Shown here one piece after another: positions 49,976 through 58,826 of a stretch of DNA of 64,000 nucleotides. The stretch's first letter is position 1. Each line of letters opens with the position of its first letter. The position numbers and the translations under genes were made by a program. The notes beneath the pieces are model-generated. The model did not search any database and was not told where the DNA came from. It worked only from the letters and a program-made list of their open reading frames with translations. The DNA comes from Sphingomonas sp. KRR8 (GTDB lineage Bacteria > Pseudomonadota > Alphaproteobacteria > Sphingomonadales > Sphingomonadaceae), in contig NZ_CP097462.1 of the NCBI RefSeq assembly GCF_023559245.1, positions 2,538,001-2,602,000 on the forward strand. The letters run 5' to 3'.

Positions 49976-50977
49976 CTACGAAGTGGTAATCGCCGCCTCG
50001 CGATACCTAAGATACTGAGACCTGTACGACTTGGCGGCAGCGAGGATCGCTTGATCGTCGAGATCAGGAGCGAGAAGCGAGCTCATGCTAGCCGCCAGAC
50101 GCGCGTTCTCCTTGATGGCCATGTCAGTAGCCTGCGCGCGCTTCAGGATGGTGTAGGCGCACTGGCGAGGAGCAGCGGACGAGATGCTGCCCAGCTTGTC
50201 GAGCGCATCGATAGTCACGAAGTCCTTGAAGAAGCTCTGCTGAGCGAACTTCAGGAGGCGCTGCGCCATGCAAGCGCTGGCGAGAGTGAAGCCAACGCTT
50301 GGATTCTGGATGACCGTGCTCAACAGCTCGCGACGGCTCAGGCGAACGGCCTGAATTCCACTCGGAACCTGCCCGAGGTGAACCTTCGTCATGCCGAGAT
50401 CTGCCAACTCCGCAGGATATTCCTGCGAGCCGTCCTGATTGTTGCAGACGACCAGAAGCTCTCCCAAGGTCTCGAAGCGCTTCCCGAGCCGCTCAATATA
50501 GTTCGAGGTTGGCGCGTTGGTCGACACAACTGCGCAGATGATGACTCGCGCACCACCATTTGCGAGCATGCGCCAGATTGAGCTGAGGTATGCGGTGATT
50601 GGCAGATCGGAACTATCGATCCCGGCGCCGAGATCGAAGATCATGGTGTCGGCTGCCGGTGCATGCTTCGTAACCCAATGGGGCGCATTGCTCACGGGTG
50701 CGTCCCACGATACCTTGATCACCCGATCCAGACCGACCCGGCGTCCCAACCCCCTGTTGCCATCATCGACGTCGACGAGCAGACACCGCTTGCCAGACAT
50801 CGTGCTGAGAGCTTCGAGGCACTCAGTCGTCTCGGTCTTGCCAGCGCCTCCCTTCTTGGTAGTGACGATGTAGATGGTGTTGGGCCATCTGGCCTCAGCG
50901 ATCGGCTGGCTCTCACAAGCCTTAAACAGGCCGGGGAGGCGGTGGCTCACAATAGAGCCCTTCGTATCATTCACCAT
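49976..50977 (-). CDS. ParA/MinD-type P-loop ATPase, TraL/StbB-like
   Basis: A 333-residue protein with the deviant Walker A box KKGGAGKTETTE, LLVDVDDGNRGLGRR (Walker A' strand) and MIFDLGAGIDSSDL (Walker B). The order of motifs and the position after a small TraK-like gene near the candidate oriT match TraL of IncP or StbB of mobilizable plasmids, which help DNA processing or plasmid positioning. The start ATG at 50977 overlaps the upstream gene by 11 bases. The frame is open further upstream through the neighbour's reading region. Confidence 0.82.
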   Translation of the reverse strand: MVNDTKGSIVSHRLPGLFKACESQPIAEARWPNTIYIVTTKKGGAGKTETTECLEALSTMSGKRCLLVDVDDGNRGLGRRVGLDRVIKVSWDAPVSNAPHWVTKHAPAADTMIFDLGAGIDSSDLPITAYLSSIWRMLANGGARVIICAVVSTNAPTSNYIERLGKRFETLGELLVVCNNQDGSQEYPAELADLGMTKVHLGQVPSGIQAVRLSRRELLSTVIQNPSVGFTLASACMAQRLLKFAQQSFFKDFVTIDALDKLGSISSAAPRQCAYTILKRAQATDMAIKENARLAASMSSLLAPDLDDQAILAAAKSYRSQYLRYREAAITTS

Positions 50978-51407
50978 CGTCCACCCAGCGGCTGCCGAAA
51001 AGGTCAGCCCCCTTCGAGTTTTCTCCGGCGTTCGGAGCCGAGTCATCGTTGTCCACGGCCGCACCCTTGTTCACCTCCAGAGTGGACAAGCTGGGCTTAT
51101 CGATCGTCTTGGTGTTTGAGCAGGTGACCCGCGAAGCCGAGTTGCGGGCACCTTTACCAGGCGGATTGACATTACGCTCCTCGCAGATGCGCTTGAATGC
51201 GCTTTCGACAGCATCGGCCTTGATCGTGGTGCCATCCTCGATTGCCGCCGCGATGTCCTTCCAAGCCATGCCACGCTGCCGAGCCGCCAGGATTTCCTGG
51301 AAACGGTCGTCGACCTTCCCTGTGATTGTGTTAAGGCTACGCTTCTTGCGAATAGCAGCAGCCAACAATCCGTCAGCCCGCCTCCGCCACTTTTCTTCAG
51401 ACGTCAT
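50967..51407 (-). CDS. Small TraK-like accessory protein
   Basis: A 146-residue protein. The N-terminal part has a helix-turn-helix-like pattern (RFQEILAARQRGMAWKDIAAAIEDG, then AVESAFKRICEERN), similar in layout to the TraK/StbA class of small oriT-binding proteins. The C-terminal half is Asp/Asn/Ser-rich and probably disordered. A good GGAGG ribosome-binding site lies upstream of the ATG at 51407. Its divergent position across the gene-free region from the relaxase operon supports the role, which remains an inference. Confidence 0.65.
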   Translation of the reverse strand: MTSEEKWRRRADGLLAAAIRKKRSLNTITGKVDDRFQEILAARQRGMAWKDIAAAIEDGTTIKADAVESAFKRICEERNVNPPGKGARNSASRVTCSNTKTIDKPSLSTLEVNKGAAVDNDDSAPNAGENSKGADLFGSRWVDDGE

Positions 51408-52497
51408 GATCTACCTCCGTCAGAAGATGTATTTCGCAGGCGAAGTCAGGCAAAGAGTACCGTCATGCATACTTTCGTTTGACGGAACTTGATCGGAATT
51501 GATCGCTGTTGAGCATGTTTGACGATGTTTGCATATTTTGTTATTGTGTAAGCTTGCGCGTTCTGCTTGTCGACGAGCATGTTCGACACAGCTTCTATGG
51601 CAATCGTCCTCAAGACGGGGATGCTGACGCGACCAGACATGACGTGCTGCGGGGGAGGGGATCATCACCTAATCCGGCTTTCCTTGCTGACGTGGGCCGC
51701 ACTCGCAGGCTTCTTGATGCCTGCGCTGGCGCATTTGGCGGCGCTTCGCTGATGGAATGGAGCTTCGTACCCACCGGCCTCCGTGACACACCTCATCGGC
51801 TACTCTCTTGCTTGCAGAGCCCGCTACCCACCGGCGCGAAGGTGCTTCCTCGTCACTTTGCTCGAGAGGTTCTGAGCGGCAACACTTCGGTAGGTTTGCC
51901 GGGTCTTTGCTGCCTGTTAGGCTGGAAGCAGCATCTTGATTGAAGCTGTGCGCAATCTCGCGCTGGCCCATGTCACAGTGCCACAATCAAGCTCAAGGCT
52001 GGCCTTACTCTTGCCGCTTACCTGCCCGGCAAACATTGGTGTCAATGACGCGCGCCGTTCGGTGCGGCCGGCAGCAGGTCAGGCGAGGAGTGGTGGCCAC
52101 CCTGCCGGCGTCGAAGCGTGCGACTTCTGGCTAACTTGGGTCGAGCATCGCAGGGTGCGCGGCACCAAGTTGTCCGATATTCTAGCGGCAGCCTCGCTCA
52201 AGTCGTCATGCCCCGTTGCTCAAGTCACGCAAGGGCGGTTGTGGGCTGAGGAGGCACAAACCTTGTGCCATCGGCTGCCGGTCGTTCGTAGGCTGGACGT
52301 TTCTGATCTTGCTGGCCGGCCTCACGGATGTGAGAAGCTAGTCTCGTGGGTTTCGTATCGGGAACTTTGTCACCCCGATCGCTGCTTCAGCTACACTTAC
52401 CTGCTCGCCGCTGCAGAGCCCGCTGGACGGCAGCTCTGCCGGAGAGCGCGTCGAGGATGGCTCGGCCACCTGCCGGATGACCTGACCGCACCTTTGC
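51408..52497. other. Gene-free region upstream of the tandem repeats
   Basis: No credible gene in 1.09 kb. Near the left end, AT-rich DNA (around 51480-51550) has repeated TTGATCG and GTTTGAC/GTTTGC motifs and probably holds promoters or protein-binding sites. Further right are short direct repeats: TACCCACCGGC at 51768 and 51825, TGCAGAGCCCGCT at 51813 and 52412, and a degenerate copy of the tandem-repeat core at 52011-52035. GGTTTGCCGGG at 51894 is an inverted copy of part of it. Confidence 0.65.
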
Positions 52498-52688
52498 CGC
52501 TTCGCTCGCCGGCAAACCGCAGGCCGGCTGCCGCTTCGCTCGCCGGCAAACCGCAGGCCGGCTGCCGCTTCGCTCGCCGGCAAACCGCAGGCCGGCTGCC
52601 GCTTCGCTCGCCGGCAAACCGCAGGCCGGCTGCCGCTTCGCTCGCCGGCAAACCGCAGGCCGGCTGCCGCTTCGCTCGCCGGCAAACC
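52498..52688. repeat. Perfect 34-bp tandem repeat, 5.6 copies
   Basis: Five full units (52498-52531, 52532-52565, 52566-52599, 52600-52633, 52634-52667) and 21 bases of a sixth are identical in every base. Each unit begins CGCTTCGCTCGCCGGCAAAC and contains two GCCGGC palindromes 9 bases apart. There are no spacers, so it is not a CRISPR array. It ends 14 bp from the candidate nic region, so it may bind relaxosome proteins. The complete identity indicates recent expansion or strong homogenisation. Confidence 0.95.
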
Positions 52689-52702
52689 ACTTATGAAAAA
52701 AT

Positions 52703-52737
52703 GAGCAGGATGGGCCGCGTATACGGCCGTGATGCTC
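52703..52737 (-). other. Candidate origin of transfer (IncP-like nic region)
   Basis: On the minus strand CATCCTG/C (52712 to 52705) matches the MOB_P/IncP nic consensus YATCCTGY. Directly 5' of it is the inverted repeat GGCCG-TATACG-CGGCC (52713-52728), flanked by a further outer pair GAGCA / TGCTC (52703-52707 and 52733-52737). As in RP4, the inverted repeat lies on the side of the TraJ-like gene and the other side faces the TraK-like gene. The nick would fall between 52706 and 52705. Not tested. Confidence 0.6.
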
Positions 52738-52769
52738 GGCGGAGAACCTTCTCGCATTGGAGAGAGTAG

Positions 52770-53069
52770 TTGAAGAAGAATTCTGAGGACGACAGCGCCA
52801 GCATGGTGGAGGTTACCTTCCGCCTGCCGCGGGTTGAAGTAGGCGAACTGGACCGGGCTGCGGAGGCCAGTCTGATGAACAGGTCCGAGTACATTCGCTT
52901 CCTCCTGCGGGGCAGGCCAGTCGTCTCAAACGTTGGTCTCGCGGCGCTCCGCCGCTTGATCCAGATTCATGGTCTTGTTCAGGCAAGAGAGGAATGCGGC
53001 GAGCTGAACGCGACGCTCCGCGAGTTGATCCCGGTCCTTGCCAAGGCAGTTCGGCACAGGCTCGTCTGA
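52770..53069 (+). CDS. Ribbon-helix-helix relaxosome accessory protein (TraJ/MobC-like)
   Basis: A 99-residue protein starting at a TTG behind a GGAGAGAG ribosome-binding site. VTFRLPRVEVGELDRAAEASLMNRSEYIRFLLRG is the beta-strand plus two-helix pattern of ribbon-helix-helix proteins that bind next to nic and recruit the relaxase. The stop overlaps the relaxase start (TGATG). The other frame of this region is not coding. Confidence 0.82.
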   Translation: MKKNSEDDSASMVEVTFRLPRVEVGELDRAAEASLMNRSEYIRFLLRGRPVVSNVGLAALRRLIQIHGLVQAREECGELNATLRELIPVLAKAVRHRLV

Positions 53070-55240
53070 TGATCGGCAAGATCATCAGGATGAACCGGCA
53101 TCAGCGTCCCTCGACCGAGCAGCGGGTCGCCCGGCTGCAGAGTTCAGTCCTGGCGCTGACCCGGTACGTCGTGGACGCCGATCCGCACGCACTTGCTGCA
53201 GTGGCGGCTGAGAATGTCCTGTCGATTACTGACTACGCCCTTGCGGTCCGGCATGCTGGCATCGAGCCGGGCGAGAAAGTCGAGGCGTCGGGCAAGCTAA
53301 ACCTGCTTGGCCGTGATCTGGCCGAGTGGCAGGCCGAGATGCTGGCCACGGCGGTAGGCGCGACGACCGTCAAGAACCACGTCGTTCATATCATTCTGAG
53401 CCTTCACGAAGGCGAAACGTGGTCGCCGCAGCAGCGCGAAGAAGCAATCACGATCATGTTGGGCATTCTCCGTCTCGAACGATGCCAGACAATCTGGGCC
53501 GAGCACTCCAACACCAGGAACCCGCATCTTCACCTGGCGGTCCTGCGTGTCGATCCTACGACGGCTTCAGCCGCAGGAACCGACTGGCTGATCGACGATC
53601 TGCATCAGGGACTTGCTCTCATCGAGGAGAGGCAGGATCGGATCCGCGAACCTAACGCCCTTTACCGCGCTGAAGAGGGTGCCATCTTCGACGTAGAGAC
53701 TGGTGCCCTCGTCCGCCACGCTGATGGGACGTTTGTCTCCAAGTGGTGGGAGGCTCTCGGCAAGAAGCGGACGCGTTTGCCTTCCCTTATTCAGGACGCG
53801 CGCGGAGCCCTCGCCCAGGCGGCAGCAGAGGCGTCCAGCTGGGCGGACCTGCACGAGCGCTTGAAGGCCCTAGACGCAACGTATGACAAGGCCGGAAGCG
53901 GTGCTCGGATCGCCGTCGAGACGCAATCAGCCAAGGCTTCCGAAGTCCACTCCAGCCTTTCGCGTCCGGAGCTGGAGAAGCGGCTCGGCCCGTTCGAACG
54001 CGACCTGACCCGGGTGAATACTAGCTATGAGGCTTACAAGGTCAGCGTGCAGGACCAGCTCGACCACCTTCGTCAGAGGCGCGACCAAGAAGTCGATGCA
54101 GTTGATGCCTGGTTAAAGGCGCGTGTCGCCGAGATGCCTGCGAACAAGCGGAAGCTGCTGGCGCCGCTCGTGCAGCAGGAAGGGCTCACCGCGACCAAGG
54201 CCATCCAGAAGGCCTTCGCCGAGGCCATCAGCCGGTGCACGCGTCAGCGCATGAACGAGGATCAGTGGCGGCAGTCTGGTGAGCCTGCCTTGCTAACGCC
54301 AGTCAGTTCCCCGTCCTTGATTCTTCCTCTCTCGGGAGGTGAGGAGTTCAGCACGCAGCTGGCGGATCGATCCGGGAGGCAGGCTCACCGCTACCACACG
54401 GAGTATGTCGATCGAGATGGTCGCACGCTCTTCACCGACCACCGTGCCTTCATCATCGTCCATGCCGCCGACGAGGTTGCCGCAGTCGATGAGGCTCTTG
54501 CGCTTGCGGCGGAAAGGTGGGGAACGTTGAGGCTGGTGGGGCCAGCTGCCTTCATCACCTTGGCGGCACAGCGCGCTGAAGCTCTCGGCATCGCGGTCAT
54601 CTATGATGCTGAGGCTCCTGTGCCCCAGTCTCCGACGACGCAGGTCGACGCTGGGACGGGACTCACCGGCGAAGCAGAGGTCGTGACCGTGCCCGCTCCG
54701 CGCCAACGATCGCCCGAAGAAATGAAGGCGCTGCGGGTCCGACGTGCTCTTCGAACCCTGGATGACCTCCCAGACCTGCGCGTCTGCCGACGAGCAGCGG
54801 CAGGTGACAATCAGCTGACCGGAAGGACAGGTCCCTTCCAGATTGTTGCCGATCGCCACGATCCCAGGCTGGAAGAGGTCACCATTCTCGACCTCGATCC
54901 ACTCGTGCAGGAGTATCTGCAGCAGCGCCACCAAAAGAGAATCGACGACTGGGCCGTGGAGCTGGAACGTCGTTGTGACGGGCCGCTGCCGTATCGAGAC
55001 GCCGAAATTCTTGCCGTCTTGTCGCCGGCCGGCAACGATCGCGAGCTAGCCAAAGTCGCCTCGCGGGATACCGAGTTCCTCGAGATGACAAGGCGAGTAC
55101 GAGATCGGCTGAAGAACCGACCAGTGAGGAAGAAGCTTGAAGCCCCCGCCGTGACGAGCTCGCCGGGAGACGATCTCTCCTACGAGGAGGTCAGAAGGGT
55201 GCAGGAGCAGCTGAAGGAGATTGCTGCTCAAGGGCTGTAG
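53069..55240 (+). CDS. MOB_P-type relaxase with LPD7-like region
   Basis: A 723-residue relaxase starting MIGKIIRMNR at 53069. Motif III is HSNTRNPHLHLAVLR at about residues 146-160, the HxNTxNxHxH metal-binding site of MOB_P relaxases, preceded by NHVVHIILSLHEGE. The motif I Tyr is probably in LTRYVVDADP. The middle is helical, and about residues 440-515 (RYHTEYVDRDGRTLF, WGTLRLVGPAAFITLAAQRAEALGI) match the LPD7 domain found in large conjugation proteins. It should cut the oriT at 52706 and pilot the strand. Start chosen by the one-base overlap with the upstream gene. Confidence 0.9.
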   Translation: MIGKIIRMNRHQRPSTEQRVARLQSSVLALTRYVVDADPHALAAVAAENVLSITDYALAVRHAGIEPGEKVEASGKLNLLGRDLAEWQAEMLATAVGATTVKNHVVHIILSLHEGETWSPQQREEAITIMLGILRLERCQTIWAEHSNTRNPHLHLAVLRVDPTTASAAGTDWLIDDLHQGLALIEERQDRIREPNALYRAEEGAIFDVETGALVRHADGTFVSKWWEALGKKRTRLPSLIQDARGALAQAAAEASSWADLHERLKALDATYDKAGSGARIAVETQSAKASEVHSSLSRPELEKRLGPFERDLTRVNTSYEAYKVSVQDQLDHLRQRRDQEVDAVDAWLKARVAEMPANKRKLLAPLVQQEGLTATKAIQKAFAEAISRCTRQRMNEDQWRQSGEPALLTPVSSPSLILPLSGGEEFSTQLADRSGRQAHRYHTEYVDRDGRTLFTDHRAFIIVHAADEVAAVDEALALAAERWGTLRLVGPAAFITLAAQRAEALGIAVIYDAEAPVPQSPTTQVDAGTGLTGEAEVVTVPAPRQRSPEEMKALRVRRALRTLDDLPDLRVCRRAAAGDNQLTGRTGPFQIVADRHDPRLEEVTILDLDPLVQEYLQQRHQKRIDDWAVELERRCDGPLPYRDAEILAVLSPAGNDRELAKVASRDTEFLEMTRRVRDRLKNRPVRKKLEAPAVTSSPGDDLSYEEVRRVQEQLKEIAAQGL

Positions 55241-55266
55241 CGGGCAGCGATCCCGCTTCGTTGTTG

Positions 55267-58200
55267 TCAGGCGGCGTAGCGGCCGTTGCCGAGGCGGCGG
55301 GCCATGCCGACGCTTGCGAGAGCGTCGAGAACCGGACGGACGGTGGCGGCACGCTTGCCCTTGAACGCTCGGGCGACGTCCTGCGGCGCGAGTGGCGTTG
55401 GCGAGGAGGCGACGATCGACTGGACGGCGCGGACCTGCTCAGGGAGGGTGCCGGGCCAGGGAATGACGCTGTCGGGCAGCGCCGCGGAGGCCTCACCGAG
55501 GTCGAGGGTGCCGGCGACTGGCGCCTGGTAGTCGGGCGCCTGATACTCGGGCCTGAGCCAACGAACCAGCCCGCGAGCTTCCTCCGCCGCCCGCTCCTTG
55601 TTGAGGGCAACGAGACGGGTGAGGATCTCCTCGTCCGGCAGGTCGGCCGGCCAACCATAGGCTTCGGCGACCAGGACATCGATGGCGTCATGATGTTGGC
55701 GGATGAGTGTCACCAGCCCACGATCGTGAATGTCGCGCTCTTTGGCATCGATTGCCTTCCCTTCCCGCAGCGCTTCCAGCACATTGTAGAGCTTGGTGAG
55801 GGTGAGGTCTTCATTCTCGGCGAGGACCCGCTTGCGGAGGGCGTCGAGGGCTTCGGCTTCAGTGCGGATGCGGTCCTTGAGGGTTTCCGGCACATCGGCT
55901 GGGAAGGGGAAGTGGTCGAAGCAGCGCGACTTGTTGTAGCGGGGATCGTCTCCAACGCCCATGCGAGCGCCCGTGGCAAGAGCCCATACGCAATGCGTCC
56001 GACTGCTCAATGCACCTAAGACGAGTGCGTCTTCACTTGCGACCACGATGAGAGCGTCATCGGGCAGGATATTGCATTCAAGAAACTGGAAGAAGCGATG
56101 CTTAGCCGTAACCGGGGTAGCGATGTAGCGCTTCAGCTTAGACAAAGCTCGTCTGAGTTCGGGACGCCTCTCCCCGTAAAGCCACCAGTTTTCTCGGTAA
56201 CTTGAACGATTGTTCTGATCCCGATGTGGTTTAACCGTGGCAAGAACATGCTGGTAGACAGCCGGACACGCTTCACGGGCATCGGCCTCGGAAAGCCCGA
56301 ATAGGTCGATGACCTTCACTCCGCGCGGCCGTGACGTTAGGTCTCTCCCGTGCCGGTATTCGAAAATGAATCCGTTTCCGAGCGCAGGACCCGTGCGGAT
56401 GTGTGCGATCGCCGGCTCCACTGGTTGCAGCCGCGCCGCTTCCTCGGCGCGCAAGATGAACCCGTCCCCGTGAAGTTTCACCCCTGGCGAGCATAGGCTC
56501 TCGTTCGCGCGGAGTGTTACGGCAGAAGTCACGTTTGCCCCTACTCGAAGATCACTACCTATCTCGCCGAAACGCTTAGAGAATAGGATCTCATTCGGAG
56601 CGCGAGTTTCATCAACGACAGACAACAGGGCGCCACTCCGCTTGCCTAGGTGTCCAACGGACATGGCTATGCGAACAGCGGCCCCGTCCTTCTCGTCGAT
56701 CCAAGGATGGTTGGGTATGGCGAAGACCAAGCTAAGTCGGTCTCTTGCGTCTAATTGCTTCGCGATAACTCGTCTGCTGAAAATCTGCGTGATGGAGTTC
56801 GTGGTTACGAACCCAAATCGCCGGGCACCATGGAGTCGAACGGCCGTTGCTGCCTTGTCCCACCAGTGCATCACGAAGTCGGCGCTTTCGGGAACGCTCG
56901 TCGTGCGGAAGAGTGCATCGAAGTAGCCCTCTCCTAATCGATCACGCAGGTACTTCGCGCCAATAAACGGTGGGTTGCCAACGATGAAATCAGCTTGAGG
57001 CCACACCGCTGGGCGCGAATTCAAGAAGCGATAAACCTCCACCCGCGCGGTCTCGTCGGGCACATCCCGACCCGTGACAGGATTCACCTTCATGGTCTCG
57101 CCATCCCAGCGGGTGACTGGTTGGCCGTAATCGTCGCGCTCAAGCACGCGCTCGTCCCACGCGATCAAGGCATCGCGGTTCTCGATGGTCCGGATGTCGC
57201 GGAGGATGGGCTCGGGCGGGGGCCGGTCGTGGCCGTTCACGCGGAAGTGCCACTGGAGGTAGCCGATCCACAGCACCAGCTGGGCGATGGCGGCCGCGCG
57301 CGGGTTGATCTCGATGCCCAGAAAGTTCTCGGGCGTGATGGTGTGGCCGGTGATTTCGGCGACATATTGGTCGTCGCCAAGCTCGACCAAAAGGTCGAGG
57401 ACCTCGCCCTCCAGCTCCTTCATGCGGGCCATGGCGACATAGAGGAAGTTGCCGGTGCCGCAGGCGGGGTCCAGCACTTTGGTCTGGGCGAGCTTGGAGT
57501 GGAAGGCCTGGACGAAGGTGCGGGCCTCGTCGACCTTGCCTTCCTCGATGAGGGGGGCGGTGGCACCCCGAACTCCATCCCAGTCGGCCCGGAGTGGCTC
57601 CATGATGGTCGGCCCGATCAGCCGCTCCACATAGGCCCGGGGCGTGTAGTGGGCGCCGAGCTTGGCCCGCTCCTTGGGATTGAGCGCCCGTTCGAGCAGG
57701 GTGCCGAAGATCGCTGGCTCAACGTCGGTCCAGGTGTGCTCGGCCGCCTTGATGAGGACGTCCAGCTCCTCGGTGTCGAGCGGAATGGCCGTGCGGTCTT
57801 TGAAAAGGTAGCCGTTGAACTTCTTCAGTGGGACGCCGAGCGCGGGCGAGAAGTCGCCAGCGTCCATGGCGGTCCAGAGCGCCGTCAACTGCTGCTGAAG
57901 ATGCTCGGGGTGGGCGCGCTGGTTTTTGAGTAGGTTGGTGAAACTGCCTTCGGGAATTAGGCCGCTATCCTCTGCAAACATGGTGAAGAGGACGCGCATG
58001 AGGAAGCCGCTAGTCGCCTCGGCGTTGAAGCCGCGCTTCTCGATGCGACGAGCGACCGTGGCGAGCAGGTCGGCTATGTCGCGGGTGACACGGGCGGCTC
58101 GGGCGGCGGGGTCAAGGCTCTTGGGGTCGGTCCAGATTGCCCGGAGGCGGTCGCGGACCTCCTCGTCGGCAAGGTCCTCGAGCATGATCCGGTAGCGGGC

Positions 58201-58746
58201 CCGGTCCGGGAACTGGGCGTAGGCGCGGCCGGTGCCAGTGAAGTCCGCATAGACCTCGATGCAGTATCCGACGTCTACAACCAGCAGGAACGGCGGCCAG
58301 CCATGCTCGACCGGGAGGGCCTTGGCGTAACGTTCGGCCTGACCCTTGGCCTGGAGCATGGCCTTGGCCCAGCCTGGCGTACCCCGGCGGGCGGTGCCGC
58401 GCTTCATGCGGGTCGAAGCGGTCTGACCGAAAAGGTCGAGGTCGTCCTCGCCGCGTTCGGCGGCCGCTCGGTCGGCCTCGCTTCCCTGCTTGGCCTCAAG
58501 GATGAAGCAATCTCGCTTGTAGCAGTCGATCCGGCCGAAGCTGGTCGAGCCGTCGCCATTATCTTGAAAGACCCGGCGCTCGAAGACGTAGTCGTTGTGC
58601 TGATCGTCGGTACGGCTGCCGAGCGGCGGCTCGACACCGAGGAGACCGCATAGCCCGCTGATGAAGCTCTGTGTGTTGGCGAGCTCAGACCCGCCCGTGT
58701 CCCGCCACGCCGCAATGAAACGCTCTACGCCACGCCCCTCGTCCAT
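55267..58746 (-). CDS. Type IIL (MmeI-like) restriction-modification enzyme, single chain
   Basis: A 1,159-residue protein. The N-terminal nuclease motif is RIDCYKRDCFILEAKQ with Asp74, Glu84 and Lys86, the same D-x9-E-x-K spacing as MmeI. A helical linker follows, then the N6-adenine methyltransferase core with DPACGTGNFL at about 424-433 and NPPF near 590, then a target-recognition region. The last about 120 residues add a winged-helix-like tail (LAPQDVARAFKGKRAATVRPVLDALASVG) after two repeated QAPDYQAPV-type linkers, so it is longer than the about 920 of MmeI. One protein methylates one strand and cuts unmodified DNA at a distance. Confidence 0.9.
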   Translation of the reverse strand: MDEGRGVERFIAAWRDTGGSELANTQSFISGLCGLLGVEPPLGSRTDDQHNDYVFERRVFQDNGDGSTSFGRIDCYKRDCFILEAKQGSEADRAAAERGEDDLDLFGQTASTRMKRGTARRGTPGWAKAMLQAKGQAERYAKALPVEHGWPPFLLVVDVGYCIEVYADFTGTGRAYAQFPDRARYRIMLEDLADEEVRDRLRAIWTDPKSLDPAARAARVTRDIADLLATVARRIEKRGFNAEATSGFLMRVLFTMFAEDSGLIPEGSFTNLLKNQRAHPEHLQQQLTALWTAMDAGDFSPALGVPLKKFNGYLFKDRTAIPLDTEELDVLIKAAEHTWTDVEPAIFGTLLERALNPKERAKLGAHYTPRAYVERLIGPTIMEPLRADWDGVRGATAPLIEEGKVDEARTFVQAFHSKLAQTKVLDPACGTGNFLYVAMARMKELEGEVLDLLVELGDDQYVAEITGHTITPENFLGIEINPRAAAIAQLVLWIGYLQWHFRVNGHDRPPPEPILRDIRTIENRDALIAWDERVLERDDYGQPVTRWDGETMKVNPVTGRDVPDETARVEVYRFLNSRPAVWPQADFIVGNPPFIGAKYLRDRLGEGYFDALFRTTSVPESADFVMHWWDKAATAVRLHGARRFGFVTTNSITQIFSRRVIAKQLDARDRLSLVFAIPNHPWIDEKDGAAVRIAMSVGHLGKRSGALLSVVDETRAPNEILFSKRFGEIGSDLRVGANVTSAVTLRANESLCSPGVKLHGDGFILRAEEAARLQPVEPAIAHIRTGPALGNGFIFEYRHGRDLTSRPRGVKVIDLFGLSEADAREACPAVYQHVLATVKPHRDQNNRSSYRENWWLYGERRPELRRALSKLKRYIATPVTAKHRFFQFLECNILPDDALIVVASEDALVLGALSSRTHCVWALATGARMGVGDDPRYNKSRCFDHFPFPADVPETLKDRIRTEAEALDALRKRVLAENEDLTLTKLYNVLEALREGKAIDAKERDIHDRGLVTLIRQHHDAIDVLVAEAYGWPADLPDEEILTRLVALNKERAAEEARGLVRWLRPEYQAPDYQAPVAGTLDLGEASAALPDSVIPWPGTLPEQVRAVQSIVASSPTPLAPQDVARAFKGKRAATVRPVLDALASVGMARRLGNGRYAA

Positions 58747-58826
58747 GCCGCCATAGAGCATGGACGCCCGCCGGAGCGCAACGAGAGAGGGAGGGGCGCC
58801 TTGGTGATCACACCAAGGAGAATGAA

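Noticed and set aside
52498..52688. CRISPR array
   Set aside because: The 34-bp units follow each other without any spacers, and no cas genes are near.
52338..52757. Open frames translating the tandem repeat as a repetitive protein
   Set aside because: The 34-bp unit is not a multiple of three, so every frame changes between units and the apparent repeat proteins are artefacts.
55267..58746. BREX PglX or DISARM methyltransferase
   Set aside because: No BREX or DISARM partner genes are present, and the N-terminal D-x9-E-x-K nuclease motif identifies a single-chain type IIL enzyme.
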